A stretch of DNA of 64,000 nt from Pezicula radicicola (taxonomy: Eukaryota; Ascomycota; Leotiomycetes; Helotiales; Dermateaceae): the NCBI GenBank assembly GCA_003008705.1, contig PDUO01000014.1, positions 408,696 to 472,695 of the forward strand. The letters are read 5' to 3'. Made by a program: the position numbers and the translations under genes. This document shows, piece by piece, positions 34,903-46,505 of the stretch (its first letter is position 1; each line of letters opens with the position of its first letter). The notes beneath the pieces were generated by a model, which did no database searches, was not told where the DNA came from, and saw only the letters and a program-made list of their open reading frames with translations.

Positions 34903-35672
34903 AGGGATTTGGAACTATTGATACGAGAATTTCGCAAGCATTATTATCTTGGTGGATGGGAACATGACATCATCCTTAATGACTATTCAGTATTCAGACT
35001 AGATGGATAATCAAAGAGGCAGTTAGATGCCAATAAAAGAAATATACCCTTAGTGGCTTCGTCTCTGGCCATATCTTGCTTAATGTATTTCTGAAAAACT
35101 TCTTGGTTTCCATCTTACCAGTTTTCATGCTCCTTATCTTTTCAGGTTCTGCTTAAGACAGAATCCTGCTCGCTTAACAACGGACGGAGAACCAAATTTT
35201 CAGGACTACCCTCTATTATATCATGATATTCATTCTCATCCAATCGCGACACTGAGCCTGGTATGTTCATTAGCCAAGTTAAGTGATTGGCTTTAGTAAA
35301 GTGAGTTACTCTAGCATTAAAGTGAGTTATTCACATGGAGTCAAGTGGTAGTGTCGAATTCTACCAAAGGTATTCTAGTTTCTAAAGATGGAACAGACCT
35401 CGGATTGCGCTGAGGAGCCTCATCAGCCTCACCCTTCCTCTTGAAATAGGGGCTCGGTAAAGCGCGGATACTCCCGGAGCTATACCGAATTCTTCCAAGT
35501 ATTTGATCTAACCTATTTTAGGACTAGCGCCGAACCACTCCATAAGCGATTCTTGGAACATCAACTTCTTAGATCCTTTGTATTGTTGTCGCCGTCCAGA
35601 ACATAACCCTCCCATCTCAGTATTCCTTCAGAATCATTTTGCTCTGATGATTATCAATTCAACAGACCGCTA
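34903..35672. other. Intergenic, with a minisatellite site
   Basis: 3' flank of the methyltransferase and promoter of the next plus-strand gene. Apart from the repeat at 35274-35337, nothing is recognisable. Confidence 0.5.
35274..35337 (+). repeat. Minisatellite-family site
   Basis: AAGTTAAGTGATTGGC, AAAGTGAGTTACTCTAGCATT and AAAGTGAGTTATTC follow each other. This is the same AAGTGAGTTA core as the other sites, with slightly longer units. Confidence 0.65.
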
Positions 35673-38600
35673 ATGGTGATGTCAAACGCTGGAGCAGGGC
35701 CTCTGAACCCGAAAGCGATGCCCTCCGGAGAAGCTGGTCATGTGCCGCCACCTCCTTACCAAGACTCTCCGCCACCAGAATCACCCAGTTTGAGAGCGCA
35801 GTACATGAACGGCAACCCTGAATTCCATCTGTCTGTCCAAGAAATACATCAGCTTCCGTCTCCATCTCCGTCTCCTTCTCCTCGAAGCTCTAGTCCGTCA
35901 TTGGTGGTGACAGATAACTCTAGTGCAGAAGGGAATGGGACGCTGTCCAATCTCCCCGATGGCAACAAACACTCAACATCATTCGAGAAGGTCTCTGTAC
36001 GTGTTATTGAAAATGAGGAAGGGGCGTTGTCTTCACCTCCACCAATATCAAAGATCTTACCAGCACATGAGCTGCATGATATCCCTGAAGAAAAAGTGAA
36101 ACGAAGACCAAGCAAACTCTCAGTGAACAAGCCAAATGTTGATGACAAGACCTTGAAGTTGTCTCCTGCTCAAATCCACAATTTAACATCTCAACCCGAG
36201 TCACTGCCCGTCACATCGCCAAGACGTCCATCTGCAGGCCAGCAGACATTACCGCAACCATTTCCGCACTTAGACCGGAAACGGTCGACTTCTGATTTCT
36301 TAGGGCCAGAAGACCACATACGTACGGATCGGGCACGTAGCCACACAACTTCAGACTCACCACGAGAATTTACTGCAGAGCGATGGTCAAAAATAGAGGA
36401 ACCTTCTAGTAATCTAGTCAATAGAAGGCCTGGCATATCGACTAGAGCTATCTCTACCCCTCCAACACCAAGCAACCGATCGGGCTCTTATGGCAAGGGG
36501 ACTTCTAACCCTATCTCCCCACGGCGGAAAGCAGTCAGCACTGGAGTACGCCCTGATCATCTGGAACTGAACACAACAGCCAAACCAGTTCCCAATGGCA
36601 CAATCAGATCCTCTGTTCCACCCGAGCCACCTTCGCCAATGCCGCCTTCAATACCCCTTCCGCCCATGTCCATACCCACTTACTTGCAACTCGAGCTTTC
36701 TGCATCAAGGCCATCACCCCTGTATATATATCGATCCGCCAGTAGTGACTTTCCTTACGAATCTTCGAGAATTAAATTTGAGCGACTTTTGAATTTTCTG
36801 TTACTGCCTCCCCAACTAGAGCAAGTACTCTATTTCGGGTCGTTGGCATGTTTAGATGCTTGGTTGTACACATTTACCATTCTTCCTCTACGGTTCGTCA
36901 AAGCCCTTTTCGTCTTAATACAGTGGTGGGGTCAGGTGCTTGCGAAAGAAGCACGTTTCATTTTGGGGTTCATCTATCATGGAACAGGGCGTATGTGGCA
37001 TCGTCGTCAGGGAAGACAGGGAGGTCTAGATTCTACGTCAAGATCACGAAGCGTTTCTCGGTCGAGCCGACCACCCATTTCAACAGCTCCTTTCCAAGTG
37101 CCAAATGGCCGACAAATAGATGCAACAAACTCCAAAAGCTTCACTGAACAATTGAAGAATGAAGTGGAACGCAGGTCGCATCAGGGATGGGGTCGCCGGC
37201 ATCGACGTCAAAAATCTCAGCCTTCGTCTTTATCTTCGCATCATAAGGCAGATCTTCTTCAGGGAGCTGTGATCATTTTCAGCTGTCTTATTCTGTTGAA
37301 GCTCGATGCAAGCAGGATGTATCACAGTATCAGAGGCCAGGCTGCAATCAAGCTATACGTGATTTATAACGTGCTTGAGGTGCGTTATATTGTCTGCAGT
37401 CTTCTCAGTTCTAGCTAATAACCCACCCTAGGTATGCGACAGGCTCTTTTCAGCCCTTGGTCAAGATATTTTCGAGTGCCTCTTCTCCGACGAAACACTC
37501 GAGCGGAATACGTATGGCCGAAGCAAAATTCTGAGACCGCTCGGGATGTTTATTCTTGCCCTGATTTATAACGTCATCCATGCAGCGGCGCTGTTCTACC
37601 AAGTAATCACTTTGAACGTTGCAGTCAACTCATACTCAAATGCTCTCTTGACACTTCTCATGTCCAACCAGTTTGTCGAGATCAAATCAACCGTATTCAA
37701 GAAATTCGAGAAGGACAATCTCTTTCAACTTACCTGCGCTGATGTCGTTGAACGATTCCAACTCTGGCTGATGTTGATGATTATCGTGATGCGCAACATC
37801 GTTGAAGTAGGAGGTTTGAGCGCTCTTGACAGTGCTAAGGTAGTCGCAGACGAGGTTGTCAAGAATGCTCCAATCCGAAGTAATTCCATGCTACCAAACA
37901 GTTTCCAGATCCTGCCGAGCTGGTCTGGTGAAGTCTTATCGCCATTCTTGATCGTACTTGGCAGTGAAATGCTAGTAGACTGGGTCAAGCATTCGTATAT
38001 TAGCAAATTCAATAGTGTGAAGCCGGCTGTATACCAACGATTTCTTGACATACTGGCCAAGGACTACTATACCAACGTAAGTGTCAATCCAATTTAGGCA
38101 CGTGCAAATACTAATTCAGCAGGCATTTGTAAATCAAAACCTCATCAAGCGTCTCGGGCTTCCTGTTATCCCGTTGTCATGCCTCTTTATCCGAGCTTCT
38201 GTCCAAACATATCACATGTTCCTTGCCACGCATATGCCACCTCCTATTCCATCTACCGCAACAGCCTTAGCACTTGAAAACGCTCCCACACCTGTCACAA
38301 CAGCAGCACTCGAACACTTCGATACCCTCATCCGTTCAGCCCTTGGCCGATCTGCCTTCGGAGTCCCTGACCCCACAGCCTCAGGGCCATGGTATCTTCC
38401 CACCGCTGACGATGCCATAGCAGCGTTGACAATGCTCATTTTCTTCCTTGGGGCCTTCCTTGTTCTTCTCGCCTGCAAGCTCGTTCTCGGAATGCTTCTC
38501 CTAAAGTTTGCACGTAACCGATATTCTAGCATGAAGAAGAGGGAGAATATGTCTTATGATACTGGTGGGAAGAGAGTTGGTGGATGGGGCACTGTAGAGG

Positions 38601-38764
38601 TTGACGATGATAAGAAGAGATGGATTTATGATGACGATCCGGAGGCCTATAGGAAATTGAGGGAAAGAGATGCTAAGATGAAGGAGAAAGCGGAAAAAGG
38701 CGGAAGCGGGATGGAGTTTGCAAAGATAAGCCGTTATGAGATGTCCGCTAAGAGGATATGGTAG
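35673..38764 (+). CDS. TAPT1/EMP65 family multi-pass membrane protein, about 997 aa
   Basis: Three exons: 35673-37379, 37432-38076 and 38123-38764, with introns of 52 and 46 nt. The first 350 residues are disordered and rich in Pro and Ser (repeated SPSPSPSPRSSSPS). The conserved core follows: several hydrophobic helices, IYNVLEVCDRLFSALGQDI across the first join, then NQFVEIKSTVFKKFEKDNLF, QLTCADVVERFQLWLML and a last hydrophobic pair ending in a charged cytosolic tail. These are the hallmark blocks of TAPT1/Pod1/Emp65. The yeast member is an ER membrane protein acting with a SUN-like partner in ER protein quality control; vertebrate TAPT1 links to cilia. The second acceptor is a CAGCAG tandem, so forms with and without one Gln are possible. 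The start is at the first of two nearby Met codons (the other is at 35679). Confidence 0.92.
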
Positions 38765-39833
38765 TCACTGTATTCAGTTGCACTACTGCGCATATTTTGA
38801 CTGCAGACATATCAGTATTATCCAAGTTGACTTATATTTGTTGGAGCTTTTGTATAAGCCGCCTCCACCAGGAACTTGCATCTGTTGATATGAGCTTTTT
38901 AGACGTTTCCTCAGATAACTCCCATGTCCTCAAGTGAGCACGCGATCTCAGCATATCACTGGGCTCCTGTGGATCCTTATCCACGTGCCTTTCGGGCCAC
39001 TAGTAGTTCATTTCCATTTCTCGAAATAGGCGGGGGCAAAAGCAAGTGCAGCAGCCCTCCATCTATTGCACCGTTCGTCATGAACTTTTCCCCGAGTATT
39101 TATGCCTTTTAAAATAGACCAGACCTGAGAATATTTGCCATTAGGTACAGGTCCTGTCTTGGTGGGTGGTGGTGCCGGAGCATGGCGACCTATGCTCCTG
39201 GATGGATGAGGTGCTTGTTAGTGCAGAAACCGTCAGCCTGTGGCTCATCGCGCAACATTTATAACCATCGACTCACTCCAGGTAGAGGTAAACAGTAAGA
39301 CAGATGCCAGCTTCTCTTTTCTAGTACTGGAAAATATCCCTGGAGGTGATGTCGGTAGAGAGTGGAAGCAGAACTGTAGTATCGAGGTGGTTCCCGGCAC
39401 TCAAAGCAGAGGGGGCGAGTATCTCAGTGACCCGAATTAACTCTATGGGCTGCAGAGTTGGCTGTGAACATACTCGACGGTGGCCCCTGTTCCTGTTCCT
39501 GTTCCTGTTCCTGTTCCTGTCGCTCCTTCCTCTGTCAGTCTGGCCCCGCCAAGCCTTCTTGTCCCATCACTGCTATGGGCCTGCTCATGCCGTGCCTTCC
39601 CAGCTGAGTCTCGTTGGGGAGGAAAGCAGAGGCACTAGAGTCAACAAAACCCCTCGTTCTTTTCGTCTCAGCTTCTTCTTCTTCTCTTCTTCATTTCCAT
39701 ACATCGATCACCAATCAACAACCACAACATTCTTGATTGCACACCCATTGCTGTAACATCCATCATCCCATACAACACTTTACTATCGTACTACATCTTC
39801 ATGCTTCAAACATCTCCATATTTAAACGGCAAC
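38765..39833. other. Intergenic, with a hexanucleotide microsatellite
   Basis: 3' flank of the TAPT1-like gene and promoter/leader of the secreted-protein gene. Just before the start codon the DNA is rich in TTC and CAA runs, a usual fungal leader. No other gene is supported. Confidence 0.5.
39486..39520 (+). repeat. (CCTGTT)n microsatellite, nearly six units
   Basis: Five perfect CCTGTT units and a partial sixth, in the promoter/leader region of the gene starting at 39834. Confidence 0.9.
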
Positions 39834-41253
39834 ATGATGTCGATTCTCAAGAAGACCGCCCTTCTGCTTACAGCCCTTGCTGGTGCCTGCATTGCAGCAC
39901 CTGTGGAGCCTACCGAAGAGGTTTCTGTTACCACCCAAGCTATTGAAGCTCGTGCCACGGTAAGTGATCCTCTACCTTCCATCATTAATGCCCATATAGC
40001 TGATAGGCGTGTCAATAGCCCCAATCTTTCATTCTATCGCCCATACCACTGCCGGAGGCTCTCGATGAAGCAGGCAAAAATTCCAGCAACTGGTTCTCAA
40101 ATCAGACATACATGAACGTCCAAGGTGTTATTACTGCCAATATCACTGAGGCTGCCAGATTCATCTTCATCGGTGCTGATGACCAGAAGCTCGAGCTGGT
40201 TGTCGAAAACAACAGGTCTTTGACGTTCGGCGTCGACGCTGCCCTATTTAATAAAGCTGTCCTTCAGTTCTTCCAACCAATTCAGAACAACCAGAATCAA
40301 CTTGAGTCTCGGGAAAACAACCTCCAGTTGGCAGAAGCTGAATGCCAAGAAACCTGTAAGTTGTTCATTCCCTTTCAGCCTTCTTTTCTCACTCCTCAAT
40401 GCTCCTTTTATTCCTCTGGTTCTTCCCCTCCCTGGATATCCCCGCTGCTTCAGCCTCTTCAAATATGCATTTGGAACTGCGTTGCTGACCAAGTCATAGG
40501 CAATCGCACCTCTGGGTCAACGCAGTGTTTGAAATGCAAGGGCGACTCACAGGTCACCCAGGGCTTTTCGTTCCTGACCGACGACTCGGATTCGAGTTAT
40601 TACCTGCGGGCTCTTTCTACTAAGTCTCGTGAGGAGGCGGACAACTCACTGAAGGCTCGCGATCTCCCATGTGCCCCAGAAGCGACGATGTGCTATTCAG
40701 ACCATCATTGTATATCAGAATGGCTCGGTATACGCTGCAATATTAAATGTGAGTAATATTCAATCCCTCTCCTCATTCCCAATCACTTGACATGGCACTA
40801 ACTGCAACAGGTGGTGGTCCATACAAAATCGGTAACATCTATGATCCTGGAGAACAGTATGGGCACGTTACAGGCTGTTACTACACTGAATATGGCCGAA
40901 CCTGGATCCATTGTACCTGCTTTGAGACCCCCGTTCGAAGTGTCAATGAAGAGCCCGAAGGGGTCAGTCAACCGAACACTCCTTTCTCTATCGATGATGA
41001 CTTTGTTGCCGTCGCTGCTCGCGACGAGATTGCACAGCCAGATTTGGATTTCGAGCCAGGTACCTTCCTCACTTGGACAAACGAGAAGTTCGTGGTAGTA
41101 GAGGATGACATTGTGATGTCATCTCCTGTAGCCGGGTTTTGTGTCGAGGGAATGGGCCAGCCTGGGTTTCAAGTCAATGTAGTTTCACCTGTTGCTGACG
41201 AGGATATTTACAAGTCTTGTATCGAAGTCGGCCTCTCCCCAACCTTCATTTAG
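39834..41253 (+). CDS. Secreted Cys-containing protein of unknown function, about 384 aa
   Basis: Four exons: 39834-39959, 40019-40355, 40500-40748 and 40811-41253. The introns of 59, 144 and 62 nt all join in frame. The start at 39834/39837 gives a clean signal peptide (KKTALLLTALAGACIAAP) ending near residue 20. A Met at 39801 in the same frame would bury it. The mature part has N-glycosylation sites, a Gln/Asn-rich helix (LESRENNLQLAEAECQ), paired Cys motifs (CLKCKGDS, CYSDHHCISEW, RCNIKC) and a C-terminal domain with YGHVTGCYYTEYGRTW and CTCFETP. This Cys pattern suggests disulfides. I do not recognise a family. A secreted wall-associated or effector-like role would be inference only. Confidence 0.75.
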
Positions 41254-42073
41254 GTAGAAGTCGAGGAGCTCATTTGAAGGAGAAGGGTCGTTGGGGTGGA
41301 TCAGAAAGATTTCCTTTGCAATGCTTGGGCGTTATTCAACGCCATCGTGACAAGAGCCATAGAGTCGGTCAAACATAATTTTATTAGCAGTAGACTCAAT
41401 TCATGACTCTTCCACCAAAGACATTCAAGTGAACACATCCGACAGTGTGACGGCTCTTCTTGAATCTTTCAATCACTTGTCTGCCTGATCACCACCAACA
41501 GTAGGGAAGAGCTGGGTGTAATCTACGGTCTCACCTGTGGAATTCCACCGAGCCACAGGCAGGGTGCGCAACCATCTCTTTCAGACGGTTATTCGTAATT
41601 CGCTTTTAACTTTCTTGACCAAAACTTAGCTAAGTTCATTTGAGACAACTACTGATGGACCAAGACAGACAGGGCCAAATTATGAATTTCTTATCCCTTC
41701 TGAGGTAAAGCTCAACACCCTCCAACTGAATTTTGAATTCACTGAAGACTTGCTTCAACTTATATACCTAGCTTCCATCCCCGATTCCTAAGATCAAGCA
41801 ATATTCAATCCACGCCTACTTGACATGCTCTGTTGTGACGGTGTGAGGAGTGGTAGATTGAGATGGTGCCGTGATGTGACCTTTCAGTGACCCCTTCGCG
41901 CGCGCAACCTTCTGCCAACCCAAGAGCTTTGCTCCGGATGGTATCCCCTTCAATTCATACCCTACTTCCGCCGAGAAGAGCATGCTTCCTGTCCTGGTAG
42001 CCTCCGTTCATTGACGTGCCATGCGACTTGCCATCAGATTTATTATAGACTTACGAGTAGCCAACAACAGTGC
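41254..42073. other. Convergent 3' flanks
   Basis: No gene was seen between the secreted-protein gene (plus) and the F-box gene (minus). Confidence 0.5.
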
Positions 42074-42907
42074 TCAAGTATGACCTCCGCCCGTAATCCC
42101 ATCTCTACCCACCTTCTCCCAAAACCGCCTGAGCCCCAAAACCTTGGCTCGAGTCGGCATCTCCTTCTCACCTCCCCTTCTCAAAGCACCAGCACCCCAT
42201 CTTGACGAGCTCCCTTCCCCATTTCCTCTAGTTGAAAAGCGTCTAGCAATACGTCTCACATCCGGTTTCCCATTCCCTTCTTCCCCTACTACATCAGGTA
42301 ACGCAGCTCTTTTAGATCTCCATTCCTCAATCCTATGTCTTAACATATCCTTAACACGTTCTTTCTCAATCCGCCGTTTCGTCTCGATAAGACTAGGTGC
42401 CAAATACGTTGTTTCTGATGGTAAGACTCCTTTTTCTACTAATGTTGATTGTGATGGTCGTCGTGAAATCGCGCGGTTTAGCTTTATCTTAATGAGGTTG
42501 CGTGAGAGGGCACGGCTTGCGAGTGTGGTACGTGTTAGGTAGATTCGTAGGTTTAACAGCGTGGAGAGCGGTGGTCGTTGGGTTAGTAGTGGGGTTAGGA
42601 GGGAGGGTACCCGGTGTAGTCGGTGCAGGTGGAGGATGGGGTCCAGGGCTAGGCGTCGGAGCGTGTGGGTTGTGCGGCTCAGGGAGAGGAGGGTTGGTAT
42701 GTCGGTGTCTAGGTTTGAGAGGATTTGGAGCAGGAGTTCGGAGGGAAGGTCGGAGAGCGTGAGGGTTGTTGTTTGGGTTGGTGTTGTTGGAGTTGGAGTT
42801 GGTGGTTGGTAAGGTGGGAAGATGGAGGGGTTGCCTGATAGTGACGAGGAGTGGTGGGGGCGGATTGAGAGTTCCATATTTAGTGTTGTGTTGTGGTTTG
42901 AGGACAA
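42074..42907 (-). CDS. F-box protein, 277 aa
   Basis: A single exon. After a Pro/Thr-rich N-terminus (residues 1-50) comes an F-box-like segment, LSDLPSELLLQILSNLD at about residues 51-67, followed by LLSLSRTTHTLRRLALDP. This fits the Skp1-binding fold of SCF ubiquitin-ligase adaptors. The rest has no WD40 or LRR repeats. It is basic and helical (IETKRRIEKERVKDMLRHRIEEW) and ends in a low-complexity Gly/Arg-rich tail. F-box proteins with no named substrate domain are common in ascomycetes, so the target cannot be read from sequence. The start is the first Met of the frame. A second Met lies at residue 11. Confidence 0.8.
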   Translation of the reverse strand: MSSNHNTTLNMELSIRPHHSSSLSGNPSIFPPYQPPTPTPTTPTQTTTLTLSDLPSELLLQILSNLDTDIPTLLSLSRTTHTLRRLALDPILHLHRLHRVPSLLTPLLTQRPPLSTLLNLRIYLTRTTLASRALSRNLIKIKLNRAISRRPSQSTLVEKGVLPSETTYLAPSLIETKRRIEKERVKDMLRHRIEEWRSKRAALPDVVGEEGNGKPDVRRIARRFSTRGNGEGSSSRWGAGALRRGGEKEMPTRAKVLGLRRFWEKVGRDGITGGGHT

Positions 42908-42923
42908 GTAGTGGAAGTGTTGT

Positions 42924-42973
42924 GAGGAGGAGGAGAGGGAGGGAGAGGAGGGAGAGGGAGAGGGAGAGGGAGA
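42924..42973 (+). repeat. Purine (GA/GGA) low-complexity tract
   Basis: About 50 bp of GAGGAGGAGAGGGAGG-like sequence just upstream of the F-box start codon, on its non-template side. It corresponds to a CT-rich leader tract of that minus-strand gene. Confidence 0.85.
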
Positions 42974-44895
42974 TATACTCCTGGTGTTGGGTTGACTGAC
43001 TCCTTGTGTTGTCGTTGTGGCAGTGCGATGCTACCTATAGGTACCGGTACTGTACCTATGAGACTTGGGGTCAGGGGGATGGCTTACACGTGATTGATTA
43101 CAGGGGTTTCGTGACGATGATGAAACATCTCTTTCCACCAGTCTAACTCCTTTTCCTCCATTCTGTACTTCATCATCAGCAACTGGTGCAACAACGTGCT
43201 TCCTTTTTCAATGTGGTGAGGTTGAAAGACATCTAACACAAGATCAGGTATCATCCTCGCGGGGTAAATAATTTAATTTAAGCTGACGACAGTGCACCCG
43301 TCCTGTGGAAAGTCAATTGCACCACCAGGCCAGCAAGGACATGCCAATTCCGGAGTATCAAGGATACTTTGTGACTTCACTTTAGCCAAATCATCCGGCA
43401 AGTCCCATTAGTGGGAGGAAATTAAAAGAGAGTCTCTTGTTTTCTGTCTTGGAGTGAAATGTATTTGACTACCTTGTGTTTGCTATATCTTTTCCCTTCC
43501 AGGTTCTGAAGGAGATTATTGTCAAGTTCATCAGCTCTTAAGCAGTTATTTGATATTTTTTCCAGTGGAGATCAGCTGCTTTATTTCACGTGTGATGTTT
43601 GCTAGAGTTATGTTTCTCCGTTATTTGGCGTTGCTCTTTCTTGCCTTCTTGTCTGGTATTAAGAAGAATCGACAGCGAATTTTTTTTAAAAATATGGCCA
43701 GCAGTAGGATATTTCGAAACGGAAATCCTCTACTGGTCGAAATCCTTGCGGCTGACCTGGTGCTTCCAGCGAAGCCGTGAACTTGAAGAAGTTGTATTCT
43801 GCCATGTCCTTCTTCGATAATATCTTGCTTCCGATTCCGGACTCCAGCTACTAATGTATATGTTGTTATTTCGGGGTGTCCCCAAGCGGGCCATTCTATA
43901 GATGGCTGAATGAAGTGGACCTCCTCTAAGTTCGGCCATCCTTTATGACAATCACAATTGTAAGTCCGCAGACGCTAAGCATCATATTTACTATGTCATT
44001 CTCGGGGAGGCGATAAAGGCCTCTGCATTGGCTTGCCAAACGTGCAAGTGGGGGCTGTCCTGGTTTCTTCCGTATATAGTCCGCGAGAGTGTCGTAACCA
44101 AAGTTAGGACCAAAGACAAAATATCACACTTTGGAAGGATGTACGTCTTGAGTCTCCGAGATAGCGGGTAATTTTCGATCCAAAGATATAGCTCGAACTT
44201 ATATTTTTCGTGAAGTCTTTTAGCTTCGAATTGAGATTCTGTGCAGATCTCAAATTCTTAGGCATCGCGCAGAGTGCTGACGCGTCTTGATCTGACTTTT
44301 TTTTGGGCTATCCCAGTTGGAAGGCGGGGAAAATACGATATATAGTGCTCCGTATTTTGATTGCTGCAAGTCAGTTTTATTTGTGAAGCTGCACGATTTT
44401 CGTATTGTGCAAGTCAGTGTATTCACGTAGCTTTTGATTACCTACCGTCCCTAAGAACACTAAGAACGCTAAGAATGGCTTCAGCCTACTACGCGCTAAC
44501 CATGTTTTCGTTGGCGTCACTGTTATTTTAGGCTAGCAAGTTGGGATGCCTCAATTGAAATCATATCTAAAGAGAGCAGAATATCTTGTGGAGTGTGACT
44601 GCGCCTGGTGACTTACTTGACGTGGGTAACTCACCTGATTTGATTAACTTAATCTGTCCTTACAAGAAAGCACTTTTCATACGACTAAATCTTGTTTGCT
44701 AGGTCTTAGTTGTCTTTTTCAGTCCATTTTTTTTACGAATGGTCCACTCTGCAGCCATGACAAGACCGCGTTCTCCAAACAGTCCAATCTCGTAATCAGA
44801 TGCCACCAAGAGCAAGCACCCAGACTCTCCATGTAGTTCATGTCACGGTCTGTGAGCTTGTTTAATTTTCCTTTGCCCACCTTCAGCACGATATG
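42974..44895. other. Intergenic, no gene supported
   Basis: This holds the F-box promoter at its left. Small local repeats are visible: GCAAGTCAGT twice near 44380-44420 and a triple CTAAGAAC(A/G) near 44450-44475. A minisatellite-family site lies at 44605-44650. Confidence 0.45.
44605..44650 (-). repeat. Minisatellite-family site (reverse orientation)
   Basis: On the minus strand: AAATCAGGTGAGTTACCC followed by ACGTCAAGTAAGTCACC. The first unit differs from the consensus by one base. Confidence 0.7.
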
Positions 44896-45228
44896 TCATT
44901 TTCCTAAATGATGGCGAATGGCTTCTTTTGCCTTTGCTATCGCTCTTTCCTCACCGCACAGTCCTAGCTCCCTGGTAGTGTGCTGACTGTAACCAGTCTT
45001 GTACCCGCCAAGTTTACACCCATCTACAGGAGTAACGGTGCAACACGTCATACTGATGAGATTTTCGAGGACCATGCCGTTGCCAAAGTAGTGTTTTGGG
45101 ATCTCTCTACGTCGCAACAGCACGGAGTCGTGAACCTTCCCATCTATGCGAGGTGCATAAACCGGACAGACTAATGCTATGCAAAACCCACACGTGCAAA
45201 ATCCTACCAAGGACACACCATTATTCAC
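44896..45228 (-). pseudogene. Truncated relative of the 2EXR/KH-like gene
   Basis: The frame encodes only the C-terminal part of what its neighbour (45412-46505) once encoded. Shared blocks are HDSVLLRRREI versus HDSILLRGREI, YFGNG in both, CCTVTPV versus GCTITLV, TRELGLCG versus TREVVLCG, and AIRHHLGK-stop versus AIHYYLGK-stop. The 2EXR half is missing upstream, where an unrelated hydrophobic stretch fills the frame. It is probably a 5'-truncated tandem duplicate. The shared tail has the rhythm of a KH-like fold, but without a GxxG loop. Confidence 0.6.
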
Positions 45229-45411
45229 GAAGGCATATTCATGATTTACTTTACCTTTGTTACACTTTGCAAGAACTATAACAATTGGTTCCTCTTAGAT
45301 GAATAGTGAAGGATTGTACATTGAGTCATGAACTCAAAATATGGCTAATGGAATTCTACAGAAGGAGTAATGAAGAAGTCTGACACATCCCTACCAATAT
45401 CCAGCGCAGAA

Positions 45412-46505
45412 TTATTTGCCCAAATAGTAGTGGATGGCGCCTTTAGCCTCCATAACTGCCCTCCTATTTCCGCATAAAACAACTTCCCTAGTCACATGCA
45501 GCTTACAATCCTTAGCCTTATGTTCTTTATCTCCAACTAGCGTGATAGTGCAACCAGTCGTCTGGGAAATTTGTTGGATAGCAACGCCATTTCCGAAGTA
45601 GAAGTGTCAATCTCTCTACCTCGCAGTAAGATTGAATCATGTGTTTCTCCTTCCTTTTCCATTGACACGAGGCTCATAAACTTGAAAGTCGGTATATTCT
45701 CACCAACCCATTTGTTATGACCAATTCGTTCTTGAAGTCCGCGACCATGACGAACATCTTGGATCTGGGAGTGTATCTTCTCATAGTAGCGTCTCTGGTT
45801 CTTGGTCTGACCTGTACTCGTAGTCGGACGAAACCCAACCATTGGTCCCACTCCTCCTTGTCTAACTTTTCTGTAAGGGCTATCAACGACCCAGATGACT
45901 TCCTTGAGGCCATTGCAGCCAGGATACCTATAGCAGAGTCTGTTGGTAGCAGTGGCGTATGCAGGCTCAATACCATGCAAAGCTTGAAAGATCGAAACTC
46001 CACCTGGAACAGACATATCCAAAATATGGGCACCAGCATCGTGTTGAGAATCATCGCCACATGTTGTGAGAGTACTACTGCAATTAATCGCAACGCGTTG
46101 GATCGGGAATATCCTAGTACTCATGAAGCACCAGATCAAAGTGTTCAGATTGCTTTGGGCACCAAAGTATAGGATATCGTACTTTGTGTTGAAATAGATA
46201 GGAGAAAAATTTGTTGGGAAGGCGTTATCCCAGGAGTAGGAGTACTCAAGGGCTTCGACTGTGTCCGTCTCGTAGAACCTGAGAGCTTCTTCTCGGGCTT
46301 CCTTGTTAACGTGCATTAAGACAGGTAAAGTTCGAGATGCGCCTGCGACACGGACATCCCGATATGTTATCCCTTTTTGGACCTCGACAATGCGTCCTAT
46401 TTTCATATGCGTTTCCTAGATATTATGTCTCAATTCTCGTGGCAGGTTAGTGAATCGTTCGAAGGTTTTTAGACGCGCCCTGTAGTTTTTGTCTGCAAAT
46501 AACAT
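45412..46505 (-). pseudogene. 2EXR-domain protein gene with a KH-like C-terminus, broken by a stop and a frameshift
   Basis: From the ATG at 46505 the frame reads through the 2EXR signature FERFTNLPRELRHNI, then meets TAG at 46418-46416 exactly where the family has its conserved Trp. The same frame then continues (GRIVEVQKG, LPVLMHVNKEAREEALRFYE), again typical of 2EXR proteins, to about 45610. There a one-base shift is needed to reach YFGNGVAIQQISQTTGC and the tail ending YYLGK-stop at 45412. The neighbour copy (44896-45228) supports the shifted frame. TGG to TAG here is a CpA-to-TpA change on the plus strand. 2EXR proteins are abundant, fast-evolving fungal proteins of unknown function. Real introns could not be fitted at either break. 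Confidence 0.75.
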
